Assembly: GCA_964649415.1 (NCBI GenBank)
Contig: CAZYSK010000004.1
Coordinates: 62,001 to 126,000 of the forward strand
Direction of reading: 5' to 3'
DNA from: CAZYSK01 sp964649415
GTDB lineage: Bacteria; Chloroflexota; Anaerolineae; B4-G1
DNA: 64,000 nucleotides
Shown: piece after piece, positions 51,540-58,630 of the stretch
Position numbering within the stretch: the first letter of the stretch is position 1
How the letters are laid out: each line of letters starts with the position of its first letter
Made by a program: the position numbers and the translations under genes
The notes under the pieces: generated by a model
What the model saw: only the letters and a program-made list of their open reading frames with translations
Told to the model about the DNA's origin: nothing
Database searches by the model: none

Positions 51540-52268
51540 GTGTCCACGTTCGAAGCACAGGTCCTGGAGAAGTTGCGAGCTATTGACACGCCGACGATCT
51601 GCAACCTGGTCGAGCTCTTCGAGATAAGGCCCCGAAACGTGGGTTTCATGGATGCCCGGATTCGGGCGTGTTTTCCCGAGATGCCCCCGACGGTAGGCTT
51701 CGCAGCTACGGCGACCTTTCGCTCGTCGGCCCCTCCCCTCGAGGGGGATGCCTACGCCAGCATCGCGGCCCAGGTCGAGAGATTTGATGAGCTCTCAGGG
51801 CCGCCGGTGGTTGTCTTCCAAGACCTGGACGATCCCTCTGTGGCGGCCACGTTCGGCGAGGTGATGTGTACAAGCTATCAGGCATTTGGTGCCGTCGGGT
51901 TGATCACAAGCGGTGCCGGTCGGGACCTCGAACAGGTGCGGGCGATCCGCTTTCCGGTCTTCACCAACGGCGCCATCTGCGCTCACGGGTACTGTCACAT
52001 CTTGCACGTGCACGTTCCCGTGCACGTGGGGGGCGTCGTCATCTATCCGGATGACTTGATACACGGGGACCTTAACGGCGTCACGACCATCCCGCGCGAG
52101 ATCGCGAGGGAGCTGGTGGACGTCGCAGACGATTTCGTCGCTGCGGAAGGTATCGTACTTGACGCCATGCGCGCCGGACCACCGTCAGTCAAGGTATTGA
52201 GGGAAGCTCGTGCCGAGTCAGCGGCACGCATTGCCGATTTGCGCAGGCGGGTGTCCCGCGCCGGGTAG
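51540..52268 (+). CDS. RraA-like family protein
   Basis: 242 residues from GTG 51540 (ACGGAGG about ten bases upstream). A RraA/demethylmenaquinone methyltransferase-like fold is seen from IDTPTICNLVELF through FGAVGLITSGAGRDLEQVRAIRFPVF to VIYPDDLIHGDLNGVTTIP. The D-G-x-x-R-D active-site motif of class II pyruvate aldolases in this family reads S-G-A-G-R-D, keeping Arg-Asp but not the first Asp. It may be an aldolase/decarboxylase or a non-enzymatic relative; the substrate is unknown. Confidence 0.82.
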   Translation: MSTFEAQVLEKLRAIDTPTICNLVELFEIRPRNVGFMDARIRACFPEMPPTVGFAATATFRSSAPPLEGDAYASIAAQVERFDELSGPPVVVFQDLDDPSVAATFGEVMCTSYQAFGAVGLITSGAGRDLEQVRAIRFPVFTNGAICAHGYCHILHVHVPVHVGGVVIYPDDLIHGDLNGVTTIPREIARELVDVADDFVAAEGIVLDAMRAGPPSVKVLREARAESAARIADLRRRVSRAG

Positions 52269-52355
52269 TTCAGCCACCAGCAGTCGGCACTGACGGCGCC
52301 GCGCCCGTGCGGGACACGAAGCGCGACAGCCGTACCTCACCGGGAATGCCAGGCT

Positions 52356-55300
52356 TCATTCCTTGGATTCTGGCAGAACCTGATTCGCCAGACCAAGCAT
52401 CAGGAAGAAGGCGAGGGCCAGGTCCGGGAAGAACACCGTGTTGTCTACAAGGCCGTGGGCCAGCAGTGCGGCCATCTGGCCTGCCAGACCGAGGGCAAGT
52501 ATGCTCCGTGTGTGGTGCCGCATCCTGCGCCAGAATGCAACCTGCACCGCGCCTCCCGCAAGCAGACCGAGAATCCCCAACCGGGTCCAATGGTCCAGAT
52601 AGATGTCGTGTGGGTGCTCGAGATTGAATTCCTGCCAGGCAGAAGGAAGGACGTAGCGCGTGCGATAGGTAGCCTGGAAGTTGCCCGGCCCGACCCCAAA
52701 CCACGGGTGCTCGCGCAGTAGCGTCAGACTGCTGCGCCACAGTTCCAGCCGAAAGAAGGTGCTTCCTTCTCGCAGGTCGAACATCGAGGCAAAGCGTGGT
52801 ACGCGAAGAAGTGGGATGAGCACCAGGACACCGACCAAGAGGAGCGCCAGCGCTGCCCATCGCCAGCGCCGCGTCATCAGAACGGCGCCTTTGTAAGGTT
52901 GATGGTGCGCTGTCCGGAGATCGCCGCTGGCGCGCCAGACAATCACCAGGAAAGCCGCCGGCAGGCCCAGCAACAATGCCCCACGGGAGAAACTGAGCAC
53001 GAGCGCCAGCGTCACCGGGGCCAACGCCGCTCTGTACAACGCCCGCCGACGCCCTCGCATGCCCAACAACGCGACGGTCACCATGATCGGCCACGCCCGT
53101 CCCAGGTATAGGCCCACGTTGTTGGGTGAGTAGTAGACGCTCTGCAGGCGGGGTAGACCTCCCTCCGCGATGGCGACGTTCCATCTCAGCGCGTACTGCA
53201 CCAGTCCGATGGCGGCCACGCCGACGGCCCCTATGACGAGGCCATCCACCATACGCCGCCTAGCCCGGTTGTCCAGAGAAGCCAGACGGATCAGGACGTA
53301 GTAGAACGCCGGGAACAGAAAGACAGTTCTCAGCTCAAAGAGAGCGGCTCCCAGATCGTCCGCGGCCAGTCCTGCCACGGCTGCGGCCGTCACCAGGAGA
53401 AACACTGCTCGATCGAGCGGAGTGAAGGCCGGTTTCCTGTCCTCGTCTGGTGTTTCTCCGAAGACCCCGATGGATCGGAGCGCCCGGCCTCCAATCCACG
53501 GCGTCTGGCGGTGTCGTGATTGGGGTTTCCTGACTCCGCGCACCAGTGCTGCGACGCCGCATAGCGCGACCAAGACCTCCGGCAGGCTCAGCGCATGGTA
53601 GAGTGTGTGTCCGGGATGTAGATAGAACGGCGCGGCGAGGGCCACCATGCCGAGACCCAGATCGATCCGCAGCGTGAAGAGAGCGGCCAGCGCCGGCAGC
53701 GTGAGCAAGCTGACGACAAACCATGGACTGCTCCAGTCTCGCCCCCAACTGGCCCCGGCCGTCGCCCACAGCAACCCGGTCAGCCCTACTGCCAGCATGG
53801 CCTGTGCCCACTCGGACCAGCTCAGGAGCGCCCTCTGCAGCGCGTCCCAGTCCAGCCGCCGCGCCTCCCTTGCCAGCAGGGTGATCAGCCCCAGCCCGGC
53901 TGCGATCAGCCCGGCCATTTTCAGACGGTAGCCATCGCGGACTGGCTCCGCGCCGACTCGCCAATCTACCAGTGCCCACTGCCCTTGTCCACCCTCGGCC
54001 TCGATTTCGACGGTGTGTGGACCAGGGGACAGACCAGTCGCCAGCGGTACCGTGGCAAGGGTGGCAGTGCTGTCGTAAAGCACGAGATAGGCACGGCCGC
54101 TTTCGTCTTGGGGCAGGCCGTTGGCCGGTTCGCCGTCCACCGTGACGTAGAGAAAGGCGCGGTACGGCCCGCGCCGCACCGTCAGTGCGACGGCGGATCC
54201 CGTGAAACGGAAGGATGCCCGGCTCCCATCGGTGCCCTGCGCGGACGTCTTGGGATAGGATATGTCCGCTCCTAATGGCCCCATGCGCCAGCCGTCTCCG
54301 TAAGTCGCCCAAGAGTTCAGCGCCGGATAGCCGCCGACCGGCGCGCCATCGGGAAGCGCAGCGGCCCTCGCGGCCACTGCGTCGTAGACGGGACGGGGTT
54401 GGCCGTCGGATCCCAGCAACGCGAAGCCCCAGCGTGGATCGTCCTCCGACGCGACAGGTTGGAGGTGGTCCAGGATGAGCGCGCCCACCCACGGCCACTC
54501 GTTTCGTGCTCTCTCCAACGCGCGAGCCGTCCGAGTTGCCTGGATCGCTTCGGTGGTTTGTCCCCAGATGGAAGGCGTGCCTGTCCAACCCGCCGGCAGC
54601 GCGTTCCATCCCCAGTGGCTGGCCCAGATGGCCTTGTCGGCGTCGTCGTGCTCGACCATGACTTCTCGTAGCAACAGCAGCCGCGAGAAATTCAGCACGT
54701 CCTCGTCGGCGCGACGGTCGTCGGGGCCGGTGTAGAAGCCATAGGGCTTGCCGCTCTCGAGGTCGAAGTAGGGGGCAGCACCTGCCTCGTAGAGTTGCTC
54801 CAAATAGCGCACGTCGCTCAGGTTCCGAGGGCCCGTCTCGGCAGTGGGTGCCAGGCTGGCCAGGAGAATGGTCACGTCGGGGCCTGTCGCATGCGTGGAC
54901 ATTGTGTGGGCAGGATGCTCGCGGTCTAGCACGTCCGAATGGTCGGCAGCCCGGATGGCCTGGGCGGTGCGAGCCAGCAGGTCCGCGTAGGCAGGCGGGT
55001 TGACTGGATTGCCTCCCCAGTGATCGGCCAGGTTGGGCTCATCCCAGATCTGGTAGTAGTCCACCTGCGCGCCGTAGCGGGCGGCGAAGGCACCTGCGAA
55101 GCTGGCGAAACGGTCGGGGTCGGCAGGCGGGATGGGCGGGCTGTCGTCCAGCACGGCTACGACTCGCAGTTGTGGATGCCGCTCCAGCGCGGCCAGGATG
55201 CGGTCGGGGACGGTCCAGTCGAAGCGGCCCGGCTGCGGCTCGATCTGGCTCCAGATGAAGGGCTGGCGTACCCATACGAAGCCCCCTTCGACGACCCGGT

Positions 55301-55520
55301 TCAGGACGGTCGCCAGTTCTTCGTCGTCGTACTGCTCCAGCGCGACGTTGACGCCAGGCATCGGCACGTCTGCGCCGGTCACCGGTGCCGGGAAGCCGTC
55401 GGGAAGGCCCCGGACGCGGGTTTGGTGGGCTGTGACGGTGAACTGGATGCCTACGATTGCCGCGGCCAGCCCGGCCAGGCACAGGCACAGGCGGAGCGCG
55501 CGGCTCTGTGCGTTATCCAT
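52356..55520 (-). CDS. Fusion of glycosidase-like barrel and O-antigen-ligase-type membrane domain
   Basis: 1054 residues. One N-terminal membrane helix precedes a clan GH-A-like TIM barrel (about 60-400) with FVWVRQPFIWSQIEPQPGRFDW, acid/base Glu161 in QIWDEPNL, and, where a second catalytic Glu is expected, WASHWGWN (His302). A beta-sandwich follows (about 400-540), then about 12 membrane helices with a Wzy_C/O-antigen-ligase loop (about 900-1010: LELWRSSLTLLREHPWFGVGPGNFQ...EHPHDIYL), the hallmark of this family. Probably a polysaccharide ligase or polymerase with an extracytoplasmic sugar-binding barrel. The ATG at 55520 with GAGG overlaps the previous gene. Confidence 0.82.
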   Translation of the reverse strand: MDNAQSRALRLCLCLAGLAAAIVGIQFTVTAHQTRVRGLPDGFPAPVTGADVPMPGVNVALEQYDDEELATVLNRVVEGGFVWVRQPFIWSQIEPQPGRFDWTVPDRILAALERHPQLRVVAVLDDSPPIPPADPDRFASFAGAFAARYGAQVDYYQIWDEPNLADHWGGNPVNPPAYADLLARTAQAIRAADHSDVLDREHPAHTMSTHATGPDVTILLASLAPTAETGPRNLSDVRYLEQLYEAGAAPYFDLESGKPYGFYTGPDDRRADEDVLNFSRLLLLREVMVEHDDADKAIWASHWGWNALPAGWTGTPSIWGQTTEAIQATRTARALERARNEWPWVGALILDHLQPVASEDDPRWGFALLGSDGQPRPVYDAVAARAAALPDGAPVGGYPALNSWATYGDGWRMGPLGADISYPKTSAQGTDGSRASFRFTGSAVALTVRRGPYRAFLYVTVDGEPANGLPQDESGRAYLVLYDSTATLATVPLATGLSPGPHTVEIEAEGGQGQWALVDWRVGAEPVRDGYRLKMAGLIAAGLGLITLLAREARRLDWDALQRALLSWSEWAQAMLAVGLTGLLWATAGASWGRDWSSPWFVVSLLTLPALAALFTLRIDLGLGMVALAAPFYLHPGHTLYHALSLPEVLVALCGVAALVRGVRKPQSRHRQTPWIGGRALRSIGVFGETPDEDRKPAFTPLDRAVFLLVTAAAVAGLAADDLGAALFELRTVFLFPAFYYVLIRLASLDNRARRRMVDGLVIGAVGVAAIGLVQYALRWNVAIAEGGLPRLQSVYYSPNNVGLYLGRAWPIMVTVALLGMRGRRRALYRAALAPVTLALVLSFSRGALLLGLPAAFLVIVWRASGDLRTAHHQPYKGAVLMTRRWRWAALALLLVGVLVLIPLLRVPRFASMFDLREGSTFFRLELWRSSLTLLREHPWFGVGPGNFQATYRTRYVLPSAWQEFNLEHPHDIYLDHWTRLGILGLLAGGAVQVAFWRRMRHHTRSILALGLAGQMAALLAHGLVDNTVFFPDLALAFFLMLGLANQVLPESKE

Positions 55521-56016
55521 GTTGTGCCTCGTCGGACGCGGACCAAGCGCCGTCAACATGGCGGCGTCCGTCGGCCGAGCAGGTCAATCGTCCGTCGGCC
55601 AGCTCGTAGACGATGCTGGCGTGGTCGTGCACAATCGGGTCGTGGGTCGCTACGACCAAGGCGGTGCCCACCAGTGCCACGATCTGGCGGAAGAGGGAGA
55701 GTATCTCCTGTCCGGTGCGGCTGTCCAGTTCACCGGTCGTCTCGTCGGCCAGGGTCAACGCGGGACGATTGGCGATGGCGCGGGCGATGCACAGCCGCTG
55801 CTGTTGCCCGCTCGATAGTAGGAGATCGTGAGTGCGGGCCAATCGATCCCGCAGGACTGCGACGTTCACTGCTTCGGCGTAGAGGATGATTGCACAGATG
55901 GTCGTGGTGGCCACCAGCACGCCCAGCGCAATGGCCGCGTGGCTGCCTATCTCCGCCCACGTGCGCCGTAGGGCAAGCTGAACTGTGGACAGGAACTGAC
56001 TATACAGGCGCTTCAA
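55513..56016 (-). pseudogene. ABC transporter deletion scar: permease start fused to ATPase end
   Basis: 167 codons, open frame. The N-terminal part (about 1-60, STVQLALRRTWAEIGSHAAI then a membrane helix) resembles the start of an FtsX/MacB-type permease. It runs straight into the second half of an ABC ATPase: signature LSSGQQQR, Walker B LTLADETTGELD, H-loop VATHD. Walker A and most of the permease are absent, so transport is impossible. The simplest reading is an in-frame deletion between neighbouring genes. A consensus promoter at 56089-56117 implies initiation at TTG 56016 (GGAAAGG upstream), not at the GTG at 56100. The O-antigen-ligase fusion gene overlaps its end by eight bases, so the remnant may survive to drive that gene. 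Confidence 0.75.
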
Positions 56017-56088
56017 GCGTAGCCTTTCCGGGCAGGCGACCTGCCCCCACGTTCTTATTGCTGCACGCGAATGGGGTACAATTTGGCG

Positions 56089-56117
56089 TTTATACGACAC
56101 CTGGGCGAATCTGTCAA
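56089..56117 (-). promoter_or_regulatory. Promoter of the ABC-remnant / ligase operon
   Basis: Minus strand: TTGACA, 17 bp, TATAAA. Predicted start near 56082. Confidence 0.85.
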
Positions 56118-56147
56118 GTATGGCCCCTGTGGCTTCTCTTCAAGACC

Positions 56148-56186
56148 GGGCAGGTACAGACGGATTGGGACAATCCGCACCTGCCC
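56148..56186. repeat. Stem-loop element, second dispersed family
   Basis: GGGCAGGT (56148-56155) pairs with ACCTGCCC (56179-56186), and inside it CGGATT pairs with AATCCG. The CTCAAG-x-x-x-GGGCAGGTACAGA head recurs at 57194. Confidence 0.75.
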
Positions 56187-56201
56187 CCAGCTGCGGGCAA
56201 C

Positions 56202-56230
56202 TTGACTGTGGGACGGCTCAGAAGTAGAAT
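56202..56230 (+). promoter_or_regulatory. Promoter of the DUF3842 gene
   Basis: TTGACT, 17 bp, TAGAAT. The start would fall about ten bases before the ATG, next to GGGAGGT. Confidence 0.8.
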
Positions 56231-56247
56231 CTGACCGGGAGGTACGT

Positions 56248-56670
56248 ATGATTGTAGCAGTGGTTGATGGTATGGGCGGTGGAATCGGCGCCCAGATCGT
56301 GACTCAGTTGCGGCAGACGTTGCCGCTTGACGTCGAGATTCTGGCACTGGGCACCAATGCCGTCGCTACCGACAAGATGATGAAGGCCCGGGCCAGCAGA
56401 GGGGCCAGCGGCGAGAACGCGATCCGCGTCTCCATTGCCCGGGCCGATTTCGTCCTGGCCCCGATCGGCGTGATCATTCCCAATTCGATGATGGGGGAGG
56501 TCACCCCGGCTATCGCCGAGGCTGTGGCTGGAGCTCCGGCACGAAAGCTGCTTCTGCCGATCAACCAGCCGCACTTTGAGATCATAGGGATTGAGTGGAA
56601 GGCGCTGGCTAAACAGATCAGCGCCGCCATTGAGGAGATCCGCCTGACGCTAGGGGACGAGGCGTCCTGA
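56248..56670 (+). CDS. DUF3842 family protein
   Basis: 140 residues, full length for the family. The start MIVAVVDGMGGGIGAQIV is a Gly-rich nucleotide-binding-like turn. The centre has LALGTNAVATDKMMKARASRGASGENAI and IIPNSMMGEVTPAIAEAV, both diagnostic of DUF3842. Function unknown; the family is common in anaerobes. GGGAGGT precedes the ATG. The CooT-like gene lies 300 bp further with its own promoter. Confidence 0.9.
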   Translation: MIVAVVDGMGGGIGAQIVTQLRQTLPLDVEILALGTNAVATDKMMKARASRGASGENAIRVSIARADFVLAPIGVIIPNSMMGEVTPAIAEAVAGAPARKLLLPINQPHFEIIGIEWKALAKQISAAIEEIRLTLGDEAS

Positions 56671-56683
56671 GGCCGCGGGCACC

Positions 56684-56788
56684 GCGCGCCGCGCCATTGG
56701 GATGTCGCCTTCGAAGGAATGGTAGCGCGCCACCAGTTCGTAGTAAGGCACGTAGGTCCGCCGGAGTGCCGTTCCGACGGGCGCGCCA
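56684..56788. repeat. Two diverged copies of the GGCGCCATTCCGATGGCGCG element
   Basis: An inverted copy (about 56684-56717, reading GCGCCATTGGGATGTCGCC) and a direct copy (about 56766-56788, GTGCCGTTCCGACGGGCGCG) of the element found at 45114-45171. Both have accumulated several changes. Confidence 0.65.
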
Positions 56789-56811
56789 TCGGCATGTCGC
56801 CGCGCGTGCGT

Positions 56812-56840
56812 TTGACCCATTGTGGAGCTTGTGGTATATT
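56812..56840 (+). promoter_or_regulatory. Promoter of the cooT-like gene
   Basis: TTGACC, 17 bp, TATATT, about 130 nt before the start codon. Confidence 0.8.
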
Positions 56841-56847
56841 TGCTATC

Positions 56848-56943
56848 GCCGACATGAAGTCGGCCCTGGGACGTTGCTTGTCCGCAGACCGCGTGTCATG
56901 AAGACCGCCATCAGCCGGCCCGAAGGCCCCGCGTGTGGCGGTC
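56848..56943 (+). promoter_or_regulatory. Structured leader of the cooT-like gene
   Basis: Three consecutive hairpins: 56848-56864 (GCCGAC/GTCGGC), 56869-56883 (GGAC/GTCC) and 56903-56943 (GACCGCCA/TGGCGGTC enclosing GGCC-CGAA-GGCC). The third is followed by TATTGTGTTCT and then the ribosome site. CCGCGTGT occurs twice (56889 and 56930) and could switch pairing. It does not match any riboswitch consensus I know. Confidence 0.45.
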
Positions 56944-56967
56944 TATTGTGTTCTCGGGAGGTGCAGT

Positions 56968-57174
56968 ATGTGTGAAGCGAAGGTCTTCCTCAGGCAGGAT
57001 GGCCAGGATCGCAAGGTGATGGAGGACGTCGCACTGATCCAGCCTGACGGTGATGCGTATCTGCTGGTCAGCCTGTTAGGCGAGCAGAAACTGGTGCAGG
57101 GGCGTATTGAGAGGATAGACTTCCTGAAGCACACCGTCTACTTGGACGAAGCACAGGAGCCATCCACCGGTTAG
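56968..57174 (+). CDS. CooT-like nickel-binding protein
   Basis: 68 residues, the size of CooT. It starts MCEAKVFLRQDGQ, with Cys2 (nickel ligand in characterised CooT), then VMEDVALIQPDGDAYLLVSLLGEQ and a closing RIERIDFLKHTVYLDE, all diagnostic. CooT helps deliver nickel to carbon monoxide dehydrogenase; no CODH genes are in the window, so the client is elsewhere or different. GGGAGGT is placed ideally before the ATG. An upstream GTG in frame lies inside the leader hairpin and is rejected. Confidence 0.9.
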   Translation: MCEAKVFLRQDGQDRKVMEDVALIQPDGDAYLLVSLLGEQKLVQGRIERIDFLKHTVYLDEAQEPSTG

Positions 57175-57193
57175 GGCGGACGACGCGCCCTTG

Positions 57194-57315
57194 CTCAAGG
57201 CTGGGCAGGTACAGAACCTGCCTGGACGATCTGAACCTGTGCACCTGGCTGCCAAGCTGGCTATTCTCTGGCTCAGGGAAGGTACGAGACCTGTCTCTGC
57301 GATTTAGACCTGTGC
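57194..57315. repeat. Two tandem copies of the second dispersed stem-loop family
   Basis: 57194-57242 (GGCAGGT-ACAGA-ACCTGCC hairpin, then ATCTGAACCTGTGC) and 57270-57315 (GGCTCAGGGAAGGTACGAGA, then ATTTAGACCTGTGC) share one plan. A related head is at 56141-56186. Confidence 0.65.
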
Positions 57316-57351
57316 GCTGTGGCGCGCCATCAGAATGGCGTCTTCGTATCG
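57312..57351 (-). repeat. Inverted copy of the 45.1-kb palindromic element
   Basis: The reverse complement matches 45141-45180 at 35 of 40 positions, including the hairpin core GCGCCAT-x4-ATGGCG-T/C. Confidence 0.85.
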
Positions 57352-57364
57352 AAGGTGGTCTCGC

Positions 57365-58105
57365 TCACTCGTCGCCGAATTTCAGCCAGTTCCACAGGTC
57401 GATCAATGTCCCTTGGCCGACCAGGGGGCCACTCTCATCCTTCTCGCCAGGAGCTAGCGAGGGAGGAGGCACGTCTGGCTCTGCGATCCAATAGACAGGG
57501 ATGCCGACCGACGCCGCCGGTGCGATATCGCGTTGCCAGTCGTCGCCCACCATCACGCACTCATCGGGCTGCCGGCCCAGCCGGGTCAGTACCTCGCGAT
57601 AGTAGGCTGGGTGGGCCTTGGTGGCGTGCATGTCCTCGTAGGTTGTCACCAGCGCGTAGTCAAACTCGGTCACGGGCACGCCAGCCCACGCCAGTCGTTG
57701 TTCGGTTGGCGAGCGGGGAAACATCGGGTTGGTCGCGATGGCCACCTGGGGAACACGCTCGAAGGCCCACTCGATCAAGGGGCGGGCCTCTGGCAGCGTT
57801 CGTGTCAGGGGCCGTAGCTTGATGAATTCCTCCTCGTAGAACGCCTCGAAGATGGGTTTGATCTCCGCCTCCTCAACTCCCATTCCCGAGTAGAAGACAG
57901 CAGCGAAAGCCTCTTCGTTGGTAGGGCCGGTGCCGTCGTTGGCCTCCATAGCCTGCGTACCGCGTAGCATCTCCGCGATGACCCGTTCGGGCGAGATCCG
58001 AGCGCTCACGTAGCGTGTAACGGCCTGGAAGTAGGCCAGGACGAAGGTGTCCATCGAATTCTCCAACAGGGTGTCATCCAGATCGAATAGGATGGCTTCT
58101 AGCAT
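57365..58105 (-). CDS. HAD-superfamily hydrolase
   Basis: 246 residues. HAD motif I is FDLDDTLLEN (Asp nucleophile and acid/base Asp), motif II is in AIATNPMFP, motif III Lys is near HATKAHPAYY, and motif IV is MVGDDWQRDI. The helical cap between motifs I and II (about 20-110) makes it a C1-cap, small-molecule phosphatase type. Substrate unknown. It ends 14 nt after the inverted repeat element on that strand, and the Cys-rich gene lies 81 nt upstream on the same strand. Confidence 0.9.
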   Translation of the reverse strand: MLEAILFDLDDTLLENSMDTFVLAYFQAVTRYVSARISPERVIAEMLRGTQAMEANDGTGPTNEEAFAAVFYSGMGVEEAEIKPIFEAFYEEEFIKLRPLTRTLPEARPLIEWAFERVPQVAIATNPMFPRSPTEQRLAWAGVPVTEFDYALVTTYEDMHATKAHPAYYREVLTRLGRQPDECVMVGDDWQRDIAPAASVGIPVYWIAEPDVPPPSLAPGEKDESGPLVGQGTLIDLWNWLKFGDE

Positions 58106-58186
58106 AAACTACTCCTTTGTCGGTTGCGTGACCCATCCGAGGCCGGCCATGTCGTCTGGAGCTTTGCGGAGGGGTGTCTGCCAGTG

Positions 58187-58555
58187 CTATGAATCCTTGG
58201 TCTCTGAGGAGGCGTTCCTGATGTCCGGTGCCTGGAGGATCGCTGCTGCCTCTGGGTGGCAGTGACCGCATCCAACATAGGGGTTCTCTACCTCGACCTG
58301 ATACTCGGTGCAGACGGCGTAGACCTCGACCCGACGCACGAGCCCGAACCAGCGCCGGGCGACGCGTGCTTCTAACACCATATTGGGGCAGGCGTTGGCG
58401 CGCAGGATGCCGGGCACCGGGCAGCGGGCGCACAGATTCGGCGTCCATCTCTCCGAACGCGGGTTGCGCGCGATCAAGCGGCATTCCTGGGTGGAACGGC
58501 CCCGGTAGAAGTCTTCGTAGTAATGTGGACATTCGGCGCCAGCAGGTGTCTGCAT
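58187..58555 (-). CDS. Conserved Cys-rich hypothetical protein
   Basis: 122 residues with eight Cys (9, 25, 42, 45, 56, 82, 96, 99) in a spacing that suggests two metal sites: CPHYYEDF...QEC, LCARCPVP, and GCGHCHPE. The pattern YYEDFYRGRSTQECRLI recurs in related conserved hypotheticals, but I know no function. Iron-sulfur or zinc binding is inferred. The ATG at 58555 has GAGGAAG upstream. It lies between UPF0182 and the HAD gene in the same direction. Confidence 0.75.
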   Translation of the reverse strand: MQTPAGAECPHYYEDFYRGRSTQECRLIARNPRSERWTPNLCARCPVPGILRANACPNMVLEARVARRWFGLVRRVEVYAVCTEYQVEVENPYVGCGHCHPEAAAILQAPDIRNASSETKDS

Positions 58556-58630
58556 GCTTCCTCTTCCCTTGTTTCCCGTCTCGGGTCCAGCTTCACGTTG
58601 GACTCATCAACTTCGCGGGCTGAAGCTCAA

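Noticed and set aside
56017..56100. GTG at 56100 as start of the ABC remnant
   Set aside because: It lies upstream of the predicted transcription start of the TTGACA-17-TATAAA promoter; TTG at 56016 has a ribosome site and fits a permease N-terminus.
56935..56967. Upstream GTG as start of the CooT-like protein
   Set aside because: It would add 11 residues before the conserved MCEAK start and lies inside the leader hairpin; Cys2 must follow the first Met.
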